In this document: piece after piece, positions 55,440 to 63,460 of the stretch | Position numbering within the stretch: the stretch's first letter is position 1 | How the letters are laid out: the number at the start of each line of letters is the position of its first letter | NCBI RefSeq assembly: GCF_010671925.1 | Contig: NZ_JAAHIH010000004.1 | Span: 186,001 to 250,000 of the forward strand | Reading direction: 5' to 3' | Source of the DNA: Moorena sp. SIOASIH | GTDB taxonomy: Bacteria; Cyanobacteriota; Cyanobacteriia; Cyanobacteriales; Coleofasciculaceae | Length of the DNA stretch: 64,000 nt | Program-made: the position numbers and the translations under genes | The notes under the pieces: model-generated | Seen by the model: only the letters and a program-made list of their open reading frames with translations | What the model was told of the DNA's origin: nothing | Database searches by the model: none

Positions 55440-56396
55440 TTACCTATTATGGGCAGTGCCTAGCCGATTCCTAATATCCAAAAACTTCAACTGTCGATAA
55501 AGCATAGAAATCATGGGCAAATCAACTTCTGCTTTTCTTGCCATCCGCAAAGGATTGCCGACAATTGCCTCAACTTCCAAGGGTCTTTTTCCATCATAAT
55601 CCAGTTTCATGCTGGTTAAATAAGGATTCATGTTTTCGGTATGGTCGAGCATTTTTTGGATAACGCAGTCGCCTAGTATCCGCCCGCAACTCTTTGCACC
55701 TGCTAGCACTTCCCTCATTACTTGTTTTGCTAAAAGCCGCGTATCGGCATTGGCCATAATTTCATCTGTTCTGGCATTTAAAATCACGGAAAGACTATTA
55801 TAAGTAATATTCCAAACTAATTTTTTCCACCTAGCTAATAGCAAATCTTCGCTCAACTCAATAGGAATCCCTGCGGTTTCAAAATCCCTAGCAATTTCGC
55901 CCATTTGTTCTGTAATGCCAGCAGCTTGATAGTTAGCAGCATATTGCCCTAGCATAATACTACCATAGTCGATGTGGTGAATCTGGCCTTGCCCTACTTT
56001 ATTACAACAGATAACACACAACCCACTGATTAGGGTATTATTTCCTATAATGTTGGCAATTTCTGGTTCGATATTTATACCGTTTTGTAAGAGCAAAACT
56101 ATGGTGTTTTCATTTATTAATGGCGGTAATAGCTCTGCCAAAACATAATTTTGTGTCGTCTTTAATGCCACTACAATGACATCGCAATTTGGCATTTTTT
56201 TGACATCGTTATAGGCATCTACTTCCGGCAGAGTAAAATCGCCATCTACTGATTTTACAATTAAACCGTTTTCGGCGACATGGTGGTAGTCGCTACGGAG
56301 TAAAAAGCTGACTTGATGACCGGCTTTTTGCAGTTTGGCACCGTAGAATCCGCCAATAGCTCCGGTGCCGATAATTCCATAGGTTCGATTTGACAT
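55440..56396 (-). CDS. panE: Putative 2-dehydropantoate 2-reductase
   Basis: Ketopantoate reductase-like enzyme for pantothenate and CoA synthesis. 318 residues. NADPH-binding GIIGTGAIGGFYGAKLQKAG at the start, ALKTTQN motif, and the catalytic lysine in RWKKLVWNITYNSLSV. C-terminal ApbA domain with EAIVGNPLRMA. The final residues (LGTAHNR) are encoded within a repeat core. Flanked on both sides by the same repeat, so the whole gene could have been mobilised as a cassette. Many organisms have non-PanE paralogues in this family, so the substrate is uncertain. Start ATG 56396. Confidence 0.82.
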   Translation of the reverse strand: MSNRTYGIIGTGAIGGFYGAKLQKAGHQVSFLLRSDYHHVAENGLIVKSVDGDFTLPEVDAYNDVKKMPNCDVIVVALKTTQNYVLAELLPPLINENTIVLLLQNGINIEPEIANIIGNNTLISGLCVICCNKVGQGQIHHIDYGSIMLGQYAANYQAAGITEQMGEIARDFETAGIPIELSEDLLLARWKKLVWNITYNSLSVILNARTDEIMANADTRLLAKQVMREVLAGAKSCGRILGDCVIQKMLDHTENMNPYLTSMKLDYDGKRPLEVEAIVGNPLRMARKAEVDLPMISMLYRQLKFLDIRNRLGTAHNR

Positions 56397-56423
56397 TTTG
56401 AGAAAATGGCTCTTTTATTAACT

Positions 56424-56654
56424 GAGCTGTGGCACCATTATGATTAATCCGATGGTGGGCAGTGCCTAGTAACCCGATGGCAAGGTTTGGGATTTGTCTG
56501 ATCCACTGCCCACCCTACATCAACTTATGATTAATCCGATGGTGGGCAGTGCCTAGTAACCCGATGGCAAGGTTTGGGATTTGTCTGATCCACTGCCCAC
56601 CCTACATCAACTTATGATTAATCCGATGGTGGGCAGTGCCTAGTAACCCGATGG
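56424..56654. repeat. Tandem 87-bp repeats, upstream of panE
   Basis: Two full 87-bp units starting near 56434 and 56521 and a third cut at 56654, each reading ATGATTAATCCGATGG ... CCCACCCTACATCAACTT. The third unit ends abruptly in GATGGC, where NACHT-type coding sequence begins (56655), so this is a rearrangement junction. Confidence 0.9.
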
Positions 56655-58142
56655 CTGTTGGATTTGGCCAAGGATTTAATTACACGTGCCCAGCAGCAGG
56701 AAAACCAACCTATTCCAATTATTGCTGAACTTTCTGATTGGAAAGATAATAAACAGCCCATTGCTGAATGGTTAGCAGCTAATTTAAAGTTTCGTTATAA
56801 TCTCCGCAAAGAGATTACTCAGGAGTGGATTACCACCGGTAAGTTGTTACCTCTTCTGGATGGTTTGGATGAGTTGGGTTTAGAGCGGCAAAGGTTATGT
56901 GTTCAGCAATTAAATCAGTTTCTCAAAGATGTTCCTCAAATTGTGGTCTGCTGTCGTGAAGAAGAATACAAAGCCGGTGAGCAAATTCTTAAGATGCGGG
57001 GAGCAGTCTGTCTGCAACCTTTGACGGATCAGCAGATTGAAGCTTATTTAAAGCGGTTAAACTGTCGCCACCTCTGGCCAGGAATTCAGCAAGATTCAGA
57101 GGGATTGCTAGAGTTAGCCAGAATGCCCTTACTATTGTACTTGATTCCCATTGCTTATCCCGATGGGTTGAAGCGAGTAGAGAGAGAGCTTAAATATCCT
57201 AAGGCAAAGGAAGACTATCAGAACCAATGCCGTCAAAGGTTATTTCAGGATTACATTGACCGTAAACTAAAGGAATCCCATAACCGTCGAGGTTATTCAG
57301 AAGAGAAGACTAGGCGCTGGTTAGGCTGGCTTGCTAAACGATTGAAGGAGCGAAAACAAACGGAGTTTTGGATTGAAAAAATGCACCCTGATATGTTAAA
57401 TAAATCCCGAGAAAATGGTTTGTATAAGCTGAGTATTGGGCTGATTTATGGGCTGATTTGTGGACTGATTGGAGGGGGGCGGAGTGTTGGACTGATTTAT
57501 GGGCTATTTTTTGGGCTATTTTTTAATAAAATAGATTTCCATGAAACTATTACAGTTTCATGGAAAGACAGAAAAAAAATAATTGAAAATCTGATTTATG
57601 GGCTGATTTATGGACTGAGTGTTGGGCTGATTAGAGGGCTGATTGGAGGGCTGAGTGTTGGGCTGATTAGAGGGCTGATTGGAGGGCTGATTGGAGGGCT
57701 GATTAGAGGGCTGATTGGAGAAGAAGTAAAAACCATAAATAAACCCAATCAGGGGATTAAAGAATCCGCTAAAAATACCGTTATTATTAGTTTAATTAGT
57801 TTCCCTGGAACTTTCTTGTTGTTTGTATTACCTGATCTAGTATTAGGAGAGAATGTTAAACTACTCAGCATGTTAATTGCTGCTTCTGGGATGGCAATGT
57901 TAATTGGCTTTTCATTTGCTGGCAGACCAGTCATTCAGCATGTTGTCCTCCGCCTCATTCTCTGGCGCAGTGGTTCAATCCCCTGGGATTACGCCGATTT
58001 CCTGAGCTATGCCACAGAACGCCGCTTGATCAAGCGAGTGGGTGGACGCTATCGATTCATCCACGATTTGCTGCGGGAGCACTTTGCGACAACAGGACTT
58101 ACGCATTTGCCCCCTAAATCCCCCAATTCTGGGGGACTTTGA
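56655..58142 (+). pseudogene. NACHT-type NTPase, N-terminus lost at a repeat junction
   Basis: A 494-codon open frame from TTG 56658 corresponds to the intact gene at 58562-60805 from just after its Walker A (LLDLAKDLI... onwards). Lost: the two N-terminal membrane helices, the linker and Walker A. Kept: Walker B LLPLLDGLDELGLERQ, VVCCREEEY, the RWLGWLAKRLKERKQTE helix, two glycine-zipper (GLIx)n blocks (57419-57535, 57590-57725), and C-terminal RFIHDLLREHFATT. The last residues (GLTHLPPKSPNSGGL) are encoded by an inserted inverted-repeat element (58094-58199). Without Walker A it cannot hydrolyse ATP and has no proper start. Confidence 0.85.
57419..57725 (+). repeat. 12-bp coding minisatellite (GLIx)n in truncated NACHT
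   Basis: GGGCTGATT units with a variable fourth codon (GGA, TAT, AGA, GTT), in two blocks separated by the KIDFHETITVSWKDRKK insert. The unit number and order differ from the intact copy. Confidence 0.85.
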
Positions 58143-58199
58143 CATCATTTCCCCCCAAAATTGGGGGGCAGGGGGGCGCAACTAAACTCAGTAAGTCCT
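58094..58199. repeat. Inverted-repeat element, AGGACTTACGCA family, in NACHT end
   Basis: Ends AGGACTTACGCA (58094-58105) and GTAAGTCCT (58191-58199). The interior has CCCCCAATTCTGGGGG and CCCCCCAAAATTGGGGGG palindromes. It sits directly after GCGACAAC, where the intact paralogue has its stop three bases later, so it supplies 15 extra codons to the pseudogene. Confidence 0.8.
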
Positions 58200-58347
58200 A
58201 TTCTTCTTGATCAATCGGCAGACTTTTATGGAATCCCCCCAAGTGCGATTAGCCCGAAGGGCTACGCTACGCGAACGCACTCCCCCCACTTACCACAATC
58301 TCCACACTTTCCTGTTTTATCAAACTGCCTAGACTATTTAATTTTTT

Positions 58348-58495
58348 ATATCAAGTCAGGATAATTACCCTGTCTTGATGCAGTCGCTCATGGGGGAAAC
58401 CCCCAAGACCGCGCTGCATCGCTTAATAAAAATCTCCCCATCTCCCTATCTCCCCACCCTCTCCTTAATTATGGGTATTCAAGCAAACTTGATAT
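58348..58495. repeat. ATATCAAGTCAGG element, second copy
   Basis: Starts ATATCAAGTCAGG (58348-58360) and ends ACTTGATAT (58487-58495). Its TTACCC/TTAATAAAAA core is split at 58371-58421 by the TGTCTTGATGCAG palindromic repeat (compare 45121-45208). The element at 45361-45704 is intact at this point. The remaining 58200-58347 contains a palindrome AGCCCGAAGGGCT and heptamer-like DNA but no gene. Confidence 0.72.
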
Positions 58496-58561
58496 TATTG
58501 GCTGTATCGACGCTAATTCGTTAAAATCTCAGAGAGTGATAAAACAGAGGTCGCTTCAGAG

Positions 58562-60805
58562 ATGAACCTTGCTGAACTTCTGACCAATCCCAAAGTCCTT
58601 CAAAGACTACTGTTGGTAGAACTAGGACTACTTGCCTGTATTATCGGACTTTTGATCAATCGCTTTGAGGAGCAAAACACTCGCCTTCGCAAAATTATAG
58701 TAATTGCTCTATGCACAATTTATGGAGTCTTAGGTGCTGTAGGAGGATATTTAGTTTTTAAACCATCAGCAGAACAGGATAGCGAGTGGTTCCAAACAGT
58801 CTGGTGGATTTTAGGTATTGGTTACTTCTTAGCCTTACCTACAATTGGGTATTTATTCAAAACTAGCTCAGTAAAGCAAACTCAAATCCCTAAAAAAATT
58901 CCACCGGAAAATTTACAGCGATGGCGCAAGGACTTGCTGGGAGCAATGGCAGCTGAGGTTAACATCCGCCTCGATGACTCCCTGCACAATGACCACTTGA
59001 TTCAGTTGGTAATGGCAGACAAGAGAGAGGAAGTGGGTCGTCCAGAAAAAATTACTGTCAATCCTAGCAAATCTCCTCCATGGTGGAAACGGTTGCCCAA
59101 GTTTCTTCGAGTAACTACGGAGTCTGAACCAGGTCAAAAGCTGATTGAGGTCTTTAACCAAGAAGATATTGCTGGGAAACTGTTGATTCTCGGTGCGCCC
59201 GGTTCTGGAAAAACCACCATGCTGTTGGATTTGGCCAAGGATTTAATTACAGGTGCTCAGCAGCAGGAAAACCAACCAATTCCAATTATAGCTGAACTTT
59301 CGGATTGGAAAGAGGACAACCAGCCCATTGCTGAATGGTTAGCAGCTAATTTAAAGTTTCGTTATAATATCCCCGAAGCCATTACTCAGGAGTGGATTAG
59401 CACCGGTCAGTTGTTACCTCTTCTCGATGGTTTGGATGAGTTGGGCTTAGAGCGGCAGAAGTTATGTATTCAGCAATTAAATCAGTTTCTCAACAACGTT
59501 CCTCAAATTGTGGTCTGCTGTCGTGAAGAAGAATACAAAGCTGGTGAGCAAATTCTGGAGATGCGGGGAGCAGTCTGTCTGCAACCTTTGAGCGATCAGC
59601 AGATAGAAAATTATTTAAAGCGCTTAAACTGTCGCCACCTCTGGCCAGGAATTCAGCAAGATTCAGATGGGTTGCTAGCGTTAGCCAGAATGCCCTTACT
59701 CTTGCATTTGATTCCCGTTGCTTATCCCGATGGGTTGAAGCAAGTAGAGAGACATTTTAAGGATCCTAAAGCAAAGGAAGATTATCGGAACCAATGCCGT
59801 CAAAGGTTATTTGAGGATTACATTCACCGTAAACTAAAGGAAAACCATGACCGTCGCGGTTATTCAGAAGAGAAGACCAGGCGCTGGTTAGGCTGGCTTG
59901 CTAAACGATTGAAGGAGCGACAACAAACGGAGTTTTTGATTGAAAAAATGCAACCGGATTTGTTTAATAATAATAGAGAAAAGTGGTTGTATCAGCTAAT
60001 TTATGGGCTGAGTTTTGGGCTGAGTGTTGGGCTGATTTATGGGCTGATTGGAGGGCTGATTGGAGGGCTGATTGGAGAGCTGATTTATGGGCGGATTGCA
60101 GGGCTGATTGGAGGGCTGATTGGAGGGCTGATTGTTGGGCTGGTTTTTGATAATAATATAGAGCTTTCTGAAACTATTATAGTTTCATGGCAAAATTCAT
60201 GGCAAAAAAGAAAAAAAATAATTGAAAAGCTGATTTATGGGCTGATTTATGGGCTGACTGGAGGGCTGATTTATGGGCTGATTCTTGGGCTGATTCTTGG
60301 GCTGATTGGAGAGCTGATTCTTGGGCTGATTCTTGGGCTGACTGGAGGGCTGATTGCAGGGCTGATTCTTGGGCTGATTGCAGGGCTGATTGAAGGGCTG
60401 ACTTTTGGGCTGATTGGAGAAGAACTAAAAACCAGAAATAAACCCAATCAGGGGATTAAAGAATCCGCTAAAAATACTGTTATTATTAGTTTAATTATTT
60501 TTGCTGTAACTTTCTTCTTGTTTGTATTACTTAGTCTAGTTTGGGTACAGAATGTTGAACCACTCGAAGCGTTAACTTTTCCTTTTGAGATGGCAATGTT
60601 ATGTGGCTTTGTTGGCTTTGTACTTGCTGGCAGACCTGTCATTCAGCACTTCCTCCTCCGCCTCATTCTCTGGCGCAGTGGTTCAATCCCCTGGGATTAC
60701 GCTGATTTCCTGAGCTATGCCACAGAACGCCGCCTGATTAAGCGAGTCGGTGGACGCTATCGATTCATCCACGATTTGCTGCGGGAGCACTTTGCGACAA
60801 CCTAG
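58562..60805 (+). CDS. Membrane NACHT-domain NTPase with glycine-zipper repeats
   Basis: 747 residues, STAND-class ATPase. Two N-terminal helices (residues 14-33 LLLVELGLLACIIGLLINRF, and 44-64) and a third (82-100) anchor it. Walker A is GAPGSGKT at 211-218 and Walker B LLDGLDE at 287-293. VVCCREEEY (sensor 1) and a basic helical lid RRYSEEKTRRWLGWLAKRLK follow. Residues 480-620 carry two blocks of G-L-I-x tetrapeptides (glycine every fourth residue), separated by a charged insert NNIELSETIIVSW. The C-terminus is a conserved cyanobacterial segment RSGSIPWDYADFLSYATERR and RFIHDLLREHFATT. Such STAND proteins act in signalling or phage defence; the membrane parts suggest a membrane-acting effector. 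Start ATG 58562. Confidence 0.85.
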   Translation: MNLAELLTNPKVLQRLLLVELGLLACIIGLLINRFEEQNTRLRKIIVIALCTIYGVLGAVGGYLVFKPSAEQDSEWFQTVWWILGIGYFLALPTIGYLFKTSSVKQTQIPKKIPPENLQRWRKDLLGAMAAEVNIRLDDSLHNDHLIQLVMADKREEVGRPEKITVNPSKSPPWWKRLPKFLRVTTESEPGQKLIEVFNQEDIAGKLLILGAPGSGKTTMLLDLAKDLITGAQQQENQPIPIIAELSDWKEDNQPIAEWLAANLKFRYNIPEAITQEWISTGQLLPLLDGLDELGLERQKLCIQQLNQFLNNVPQIVVCCREEEYKAGEQILEMRGAVCLQPLSDQQIENYLKRLNCRHLWPGIQQDSDGLLALARMPLLLHLIPVAYPDGLKQVERHFKDPKAKEDYRNQCRQRLFEDYIHRKLKENHDRRGYSEEKTRRWLGWLAKRLKERQQTEFLIEKMQPDLFNNNREKWLYQLIYGLSFGLSVGLIYGLIGGLIGGLIGELIYGRIAGLIGGLIGGLIVGLVFDNNIELSETIIVSWQNSWQKRKKIIEKLIYGLIYGLTGGLIYGLILGLILGLIGELILGLILGLTGGLIAGLILGLIAGLIEGLTFGLIGEELKTRNKPNQGIKESAKNTVIISLIIFAVTFFLFVLLSLVWVQNVEPLEALTFPFEMAMLCGFVGFVLAGRPVIQHFLLRLILWRSGSIPWDYADFLSYATERRLIKRVGGRYRFIHDLLREHFATT
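59992..60420 (+). repeat. 12-bp coding minisatellite (GLIx)n in intact NACHT
   Basis: Repeated GGGCTGATT plus a fourth codon (GGA, TAT, CTT, GCA, GTT) in two blocks, 59992-60150 and 60220-60420. All units keep the reading frame, so changes in unit number would change the length of the membrane segment without a frameshift. Confidence 0.88.
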
Positions 60806-61097
60806 AGTGGGGAGTGTGGGAGGATAAGCTGGTCTTGATTTAAATTGGATGATTCTGACAGCTGGGGAGCTGGGGAGCTGGGGAGCTGGGGAGCTGGGGA
60901 GAGGGTTTGACGGTTTTTTTTATAACTGAACAATACCCAATTTAAATGCGTGGAACTGGCATCTTGCCAGTTTCTTGCTTATTTTCGAGCGGGCAGGATG
61001 CCCACTCTACTCTTATTCATTCCTTAATTGAGCAACGCCTATTTTCGAGCGGGCAGGATGCCCACTCTACTTCTATTCATTCCTTAACTACCTATTC
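60806..61097. repeat. Octamer array and 60-bp direct repeat
   Basis: CTGGGGAG octamers at 60859-60901. Then a direct repeat of about 50 bp (TATTTTCGAGCGGGCAGG...) at 60980-61031 and 61040-61087, which includes GATGCCCACTCTACT. The same modules lie in inverse orientation at 30425-30604, joined with AACTGGCATCTTGCCAGTT at 60953-60972. Confidence 0.78.
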
Positions 61098-61280
61098 TTA
61101 TTGATCCATCGGCAGACTAATATCCAAAAAAATAAGGAACTTAGCATCAGGCATGAGCCGTTTAAGAGGCTGCACATACCTCTTGGCATCACAAAGGTTG
61201 TCGAACCGAGCGAAAACCACTGGTGCCATGGGTGGCAATAGCCTAACCATTACCCATGGGTATAGGCATCTATGGGACAT
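61098..61280 (-). CDS. Short frame of unknown status
   Basis: 60 codons, MSHRCLYPWVMVRLLPP ... DAKRYVQPLKRLMPDAKF. The core (APVVFARFDNLCDAKRYV) is vaguely like SPOR-type peptidoglycan-binding domains, which is weak evidence. No ribosome binding site is clear. It lies downstream of several hairpins (CCATGGGT/ACCCATGG at 61227-61259; a perfect 10-bp stem at 61311-61349). It may be a gene remnant or a chance frame. Confidence 0.2.
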   Translation of the reverse strand: MSHRCLYPWVMVRLLPPMAPVVFARFDNLCDAKRYVQPLKRLMPDAKFLIFLDISLPMDQ

Positions 61281-61310
61281 AATAAATCTATCTCTTGTAA
61301 AGGGAAACCA

Positions 61311-61349
61311 GAGCCAGCCTTGGCCTGAGGAATATCCGTAGGCTGGCTC
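61311..61349. promoter_or_regulatory. Perfect 10-bp hairpin
   Basis: GAGCCAGCCT (61311-61320) pairs with AGGCTGGCTC (61340-61349), with a 19-nt loop. On the minus strand it is upstream of the short frame 61098-61280. Could be a terminator without T tract, a leader structure or a dispersed palindrome. 61350-61440 is AT-rich and empty. Confidence 0.45.
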
Positions 61350-61440
61350 TTGCCGTTGATTTTAACGGGAACAATTTTATTGTAGCACAAAAATCGCTAT
61401 ATTATAGCATATTTTGAAAAGTTTTGTAAAAAATTTTTGA

Positions 61441-61595
61441 GGGAGTAGGGAATCGGGAATCGGGAATCGGGAGTCGGGAGTCGGGAATCGGGAATCGTCA
61501 GAAAAGAAGGAAATTCCACGGAAAAGTCCCCCTTATAAAAGGAGGAAATTTCACGGAAAAGTCCCCCTTACTAAGGGGGATTTAGGGGGATCCGA
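61441..61595. repeat. Heptamer array and direct duplicates
   Basis: GGGAATC/GGGAGTC heptamers (about seven, 61442-61497). Then two copies of GGAAATTYCACGGAAAAGTC followed by CCCCCTTA hairpins (61508-61590). Non-coding; 61596-61784 holds nothing recognised apart from a short frame rejected as spurious. Confidence 0.8.
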
Positions 61596-61784
61596 ATCAG
61601 GGATTCACGTTATAATCCTGTTTGCATCAATTCCTCTGCTTTCGAGAGCAGAAGTTTCCGACAACTAGGGCAAAATCTAGTCTATTGCTTGGTAACTATT
61701 CAGCTGTCAGTGGTCAACTGTGGCACAGGCTTCTAGCCTGTGACTTAACTCAGATTAAACCAATGCTTACCTGTTTTATTCAAA

Positions 61785-61926
61785 GGGTGCATCTCATTAA
61801 AGCCGTTTGGGTGGTGCGTTACGGGACGGATTGTCCTAACACTGGCTACCGAGAAAATCAGGGCGAGCCCGTCCCTAACGCACCCTACGCCATTTCTCTT
61901 ATTTTTTACAAATATGAGATGCACCC
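61785..61926. repeat. MITE-like element with GGGTGCATCTCA ends, host of R1
   Basis: 142 bp from GGGTGCATCTCA (61785-61796) to TGAGATGCACCC (61915-61926), matching the element at 28969-29106. It carries the 85-bp palindromic repeat R1 at 61806-61890, and a second copy R2 follows at 61927-62011. Confidence 0.78.
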
Positions 61927-62011
61927 TTTGGGTGGTGCGTTACGGGACGGATTGTCCTAACACTGGCTACCGAGAAAATCAGGGCGAGCCCGTCCCTAAC
62001 GCACCCTACGC
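61806..62011. repeat. Duplicated 85-bp palindromic repeat (R1, R2)
   Basis: R1 (61806-61890) and R2 (61927-62011) are identical by eye. Each starts TTTGGGTGGTGCGTTACGGG and ends with CCGTCCCTAACGCACC plus a short tail, so its own ends are inverse with one extra base. R1 lies inside the GGGTGCATCTCA element and R2 lies just outside it. Confidence 0.85.
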
Positions 62012-62034
62012 AACTTACTAATTAGCTAATAGAC

Positions 62035-63435
62035 TTAAACAGACTTAGTAATTGCCATCCCATCATGGGGGTTAAATAAATGAATCTTCTCTGGGTCTAT
62101 AGACAGCCAAATTTCGTCACCTATTCTGACAATTTTATCTGGTGGCACTCTGACCTGAAGAGGGCTAGAGTCTTCAGGGATACTCACAGATAGATAAGTA
62201 TCGTTCCCTAGGGCTTCCACTAGATCAACGCTAACCACCAAGTTTTTGGGGGCAGGAGCACTGATACTCATATGTTCCGGACGAACTCCTAAGGTTAAGG
62301 ATTGACCATCATACTGGTGCAGTATGGGTTCCCAAACTTCTGGAAGGGTCAGGCGGAACTGAGAATTACACACTACCCGAGGGGCTTTCACCTGAACCGG
62401 GATAAAATTCATCGGTGGTGAACCAATGAATTCCGCCACAAACCGGTTAGCGGGTTGATTATATATTTCGAGAGGGGCAGCAATCTGTTGGATGCGACCG
62501 TCTTTCATCACCGCGATCCGATCCCCCATAGTCATCGCTTCCGTTTGGTCGTGGGTGACGTAGATAGTCGTTGTACCCAACTGCCGCTGTAGTTTCACAA
62601 TTTGGCTGCGAGTCTCTGCCCGGAGTTTAGCATCCAAATTAGACAGGGGTTCATCCATTAAAAACACCTGGGGATTACGGGAAATTGCCCGTCCCAGAGC
62701 AATCCGTTGTTTTTGTCCCCCAGACAGCTGCTTTGGCAATCGATTCAGCAAGTGTTCTACTTGTAGCAATTTAGCTACTTTGCGAACCTGCTGATCAATC
62801 TTTTTCTCTCGTTCGGAGAGGTATCGCAATTCCCGAGGAAGCGATCGCGTCATTGTGGTTAACACATTTTCCAGATTCGAGCGAACTTCCCCATTCAACA
62901 TACCTGTAGCCACAAGCCCTTGCCTGATTTGGGGTGGCAGATTCTTTCCCCAATGCACACTCTTAGAGTTCCCATTAGAGTCTTCTGCCATGTTGAATTG
63001 CCCATAGCCAGTTCGTCTGAGTCCAAAGGCAATGTTTTCATAGACACTCAGATGGGGATAGAGGGCATAATTTTGAAACACCATAGCGATGTCTCGTTCT
63101 TTGGGTGGTAAATCATTAACTTGTCTGTTCCCCACCCAGATTTTGCCCGCAGTCAATTCCTCTAGTCCAGCAATAATCCGCAATAGAGTACTTTTGCCAC
63201 AGCCTGAAGGACCAACCAGCACCATAAACTCGCCATCGTTGACTTCCAGATTTATGCGCCGCAAGATATTAACGGTTTTAGGTGTCTGTCCAGACTTTTC
63301 TGCTTCAAGGCTTGGTGACTCTTCGTCGTTTGTCACCTTAGGTTCCGTTGTTACTGGTGCAACAACAGTATCCCCTTTGCGGGCGGGAACACTTTTATAA
63401 ACGTTTTCCAGAATAACCTGTGCCACGTTGGTCAA
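62035..63435 (-). CDS. ugpC: UgpC/MalK-type ABC transporter ATPase
   Basis: Powers uptake of sugars or glycerol-3-phosphate. 466 residues. Walker A GPSGCGKST, Q-loop VFQNYALYPH, signature LSGGQKQR, Walker B VFLMDEPLSNLD, followed by the H-loop VTHDQTEAM. A C-terminal MOBE/OB-fold (VRPEHMSISAP). An insertion of about 80 residues between the Q-loop and the signature (NMAEDSNGNSKSVHWGKN and following) is larger than in MalK, and a 40-residue N-terminal extension is also present. The permeases are not adjacent. Start ATG 63435. Confidence 0.92.
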   Translation of the reverse strand: MTNVAQVILENVYKSVPARKGDTVVAPVTTEPKVTNDEESPSLEAEKSGQTPKTVNILRRINLEVNDGEFMVLVGPSGCGKSTLLRIIAGLEELTAGKIWVGNRQVNDLPPKERDIAMVFQNYALYPHLSVYENIAFGLRRTGYGQFNMAEDSNGNSKSVHWGKNLPPQIRQGLVATGMLNGEVRSNLENVLTTMTRSLPRELRYLSEREKKIDQQVRKVAKLLQVEHLLNRLPKQLSGGQKQRIALGRAISRNPQVFLMDEPLSNLDAKLRAETRSQIVKLQRQLGTTTIYVTHDQTEAMTMGDRIAVMKDGRIQQIAAPLEIYNQPANRFVAEFIGSPPMNFIPVQVKAPRVVCNSQFRLTLPEVWEPILHQYDGQSLTLGVRPEHMSISAPAPKNLVVSVDLVEALGNDTYLSVSIPEDSSPLQVRVPPDKIVRIGDEIWLSIDPEKIHLFNPHDGMAITKSV

Positions 63436-63460
63436 TATCCAATTACGCTTAATTTTTTCT

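Noticed and set aside
56658..58142. Treating the first NACHT frame as an intact gene
   Set aside because: It starts from a non-canonical codon at a repeat junction and lacks Walker A and the membrane anchors present in its neighbour.
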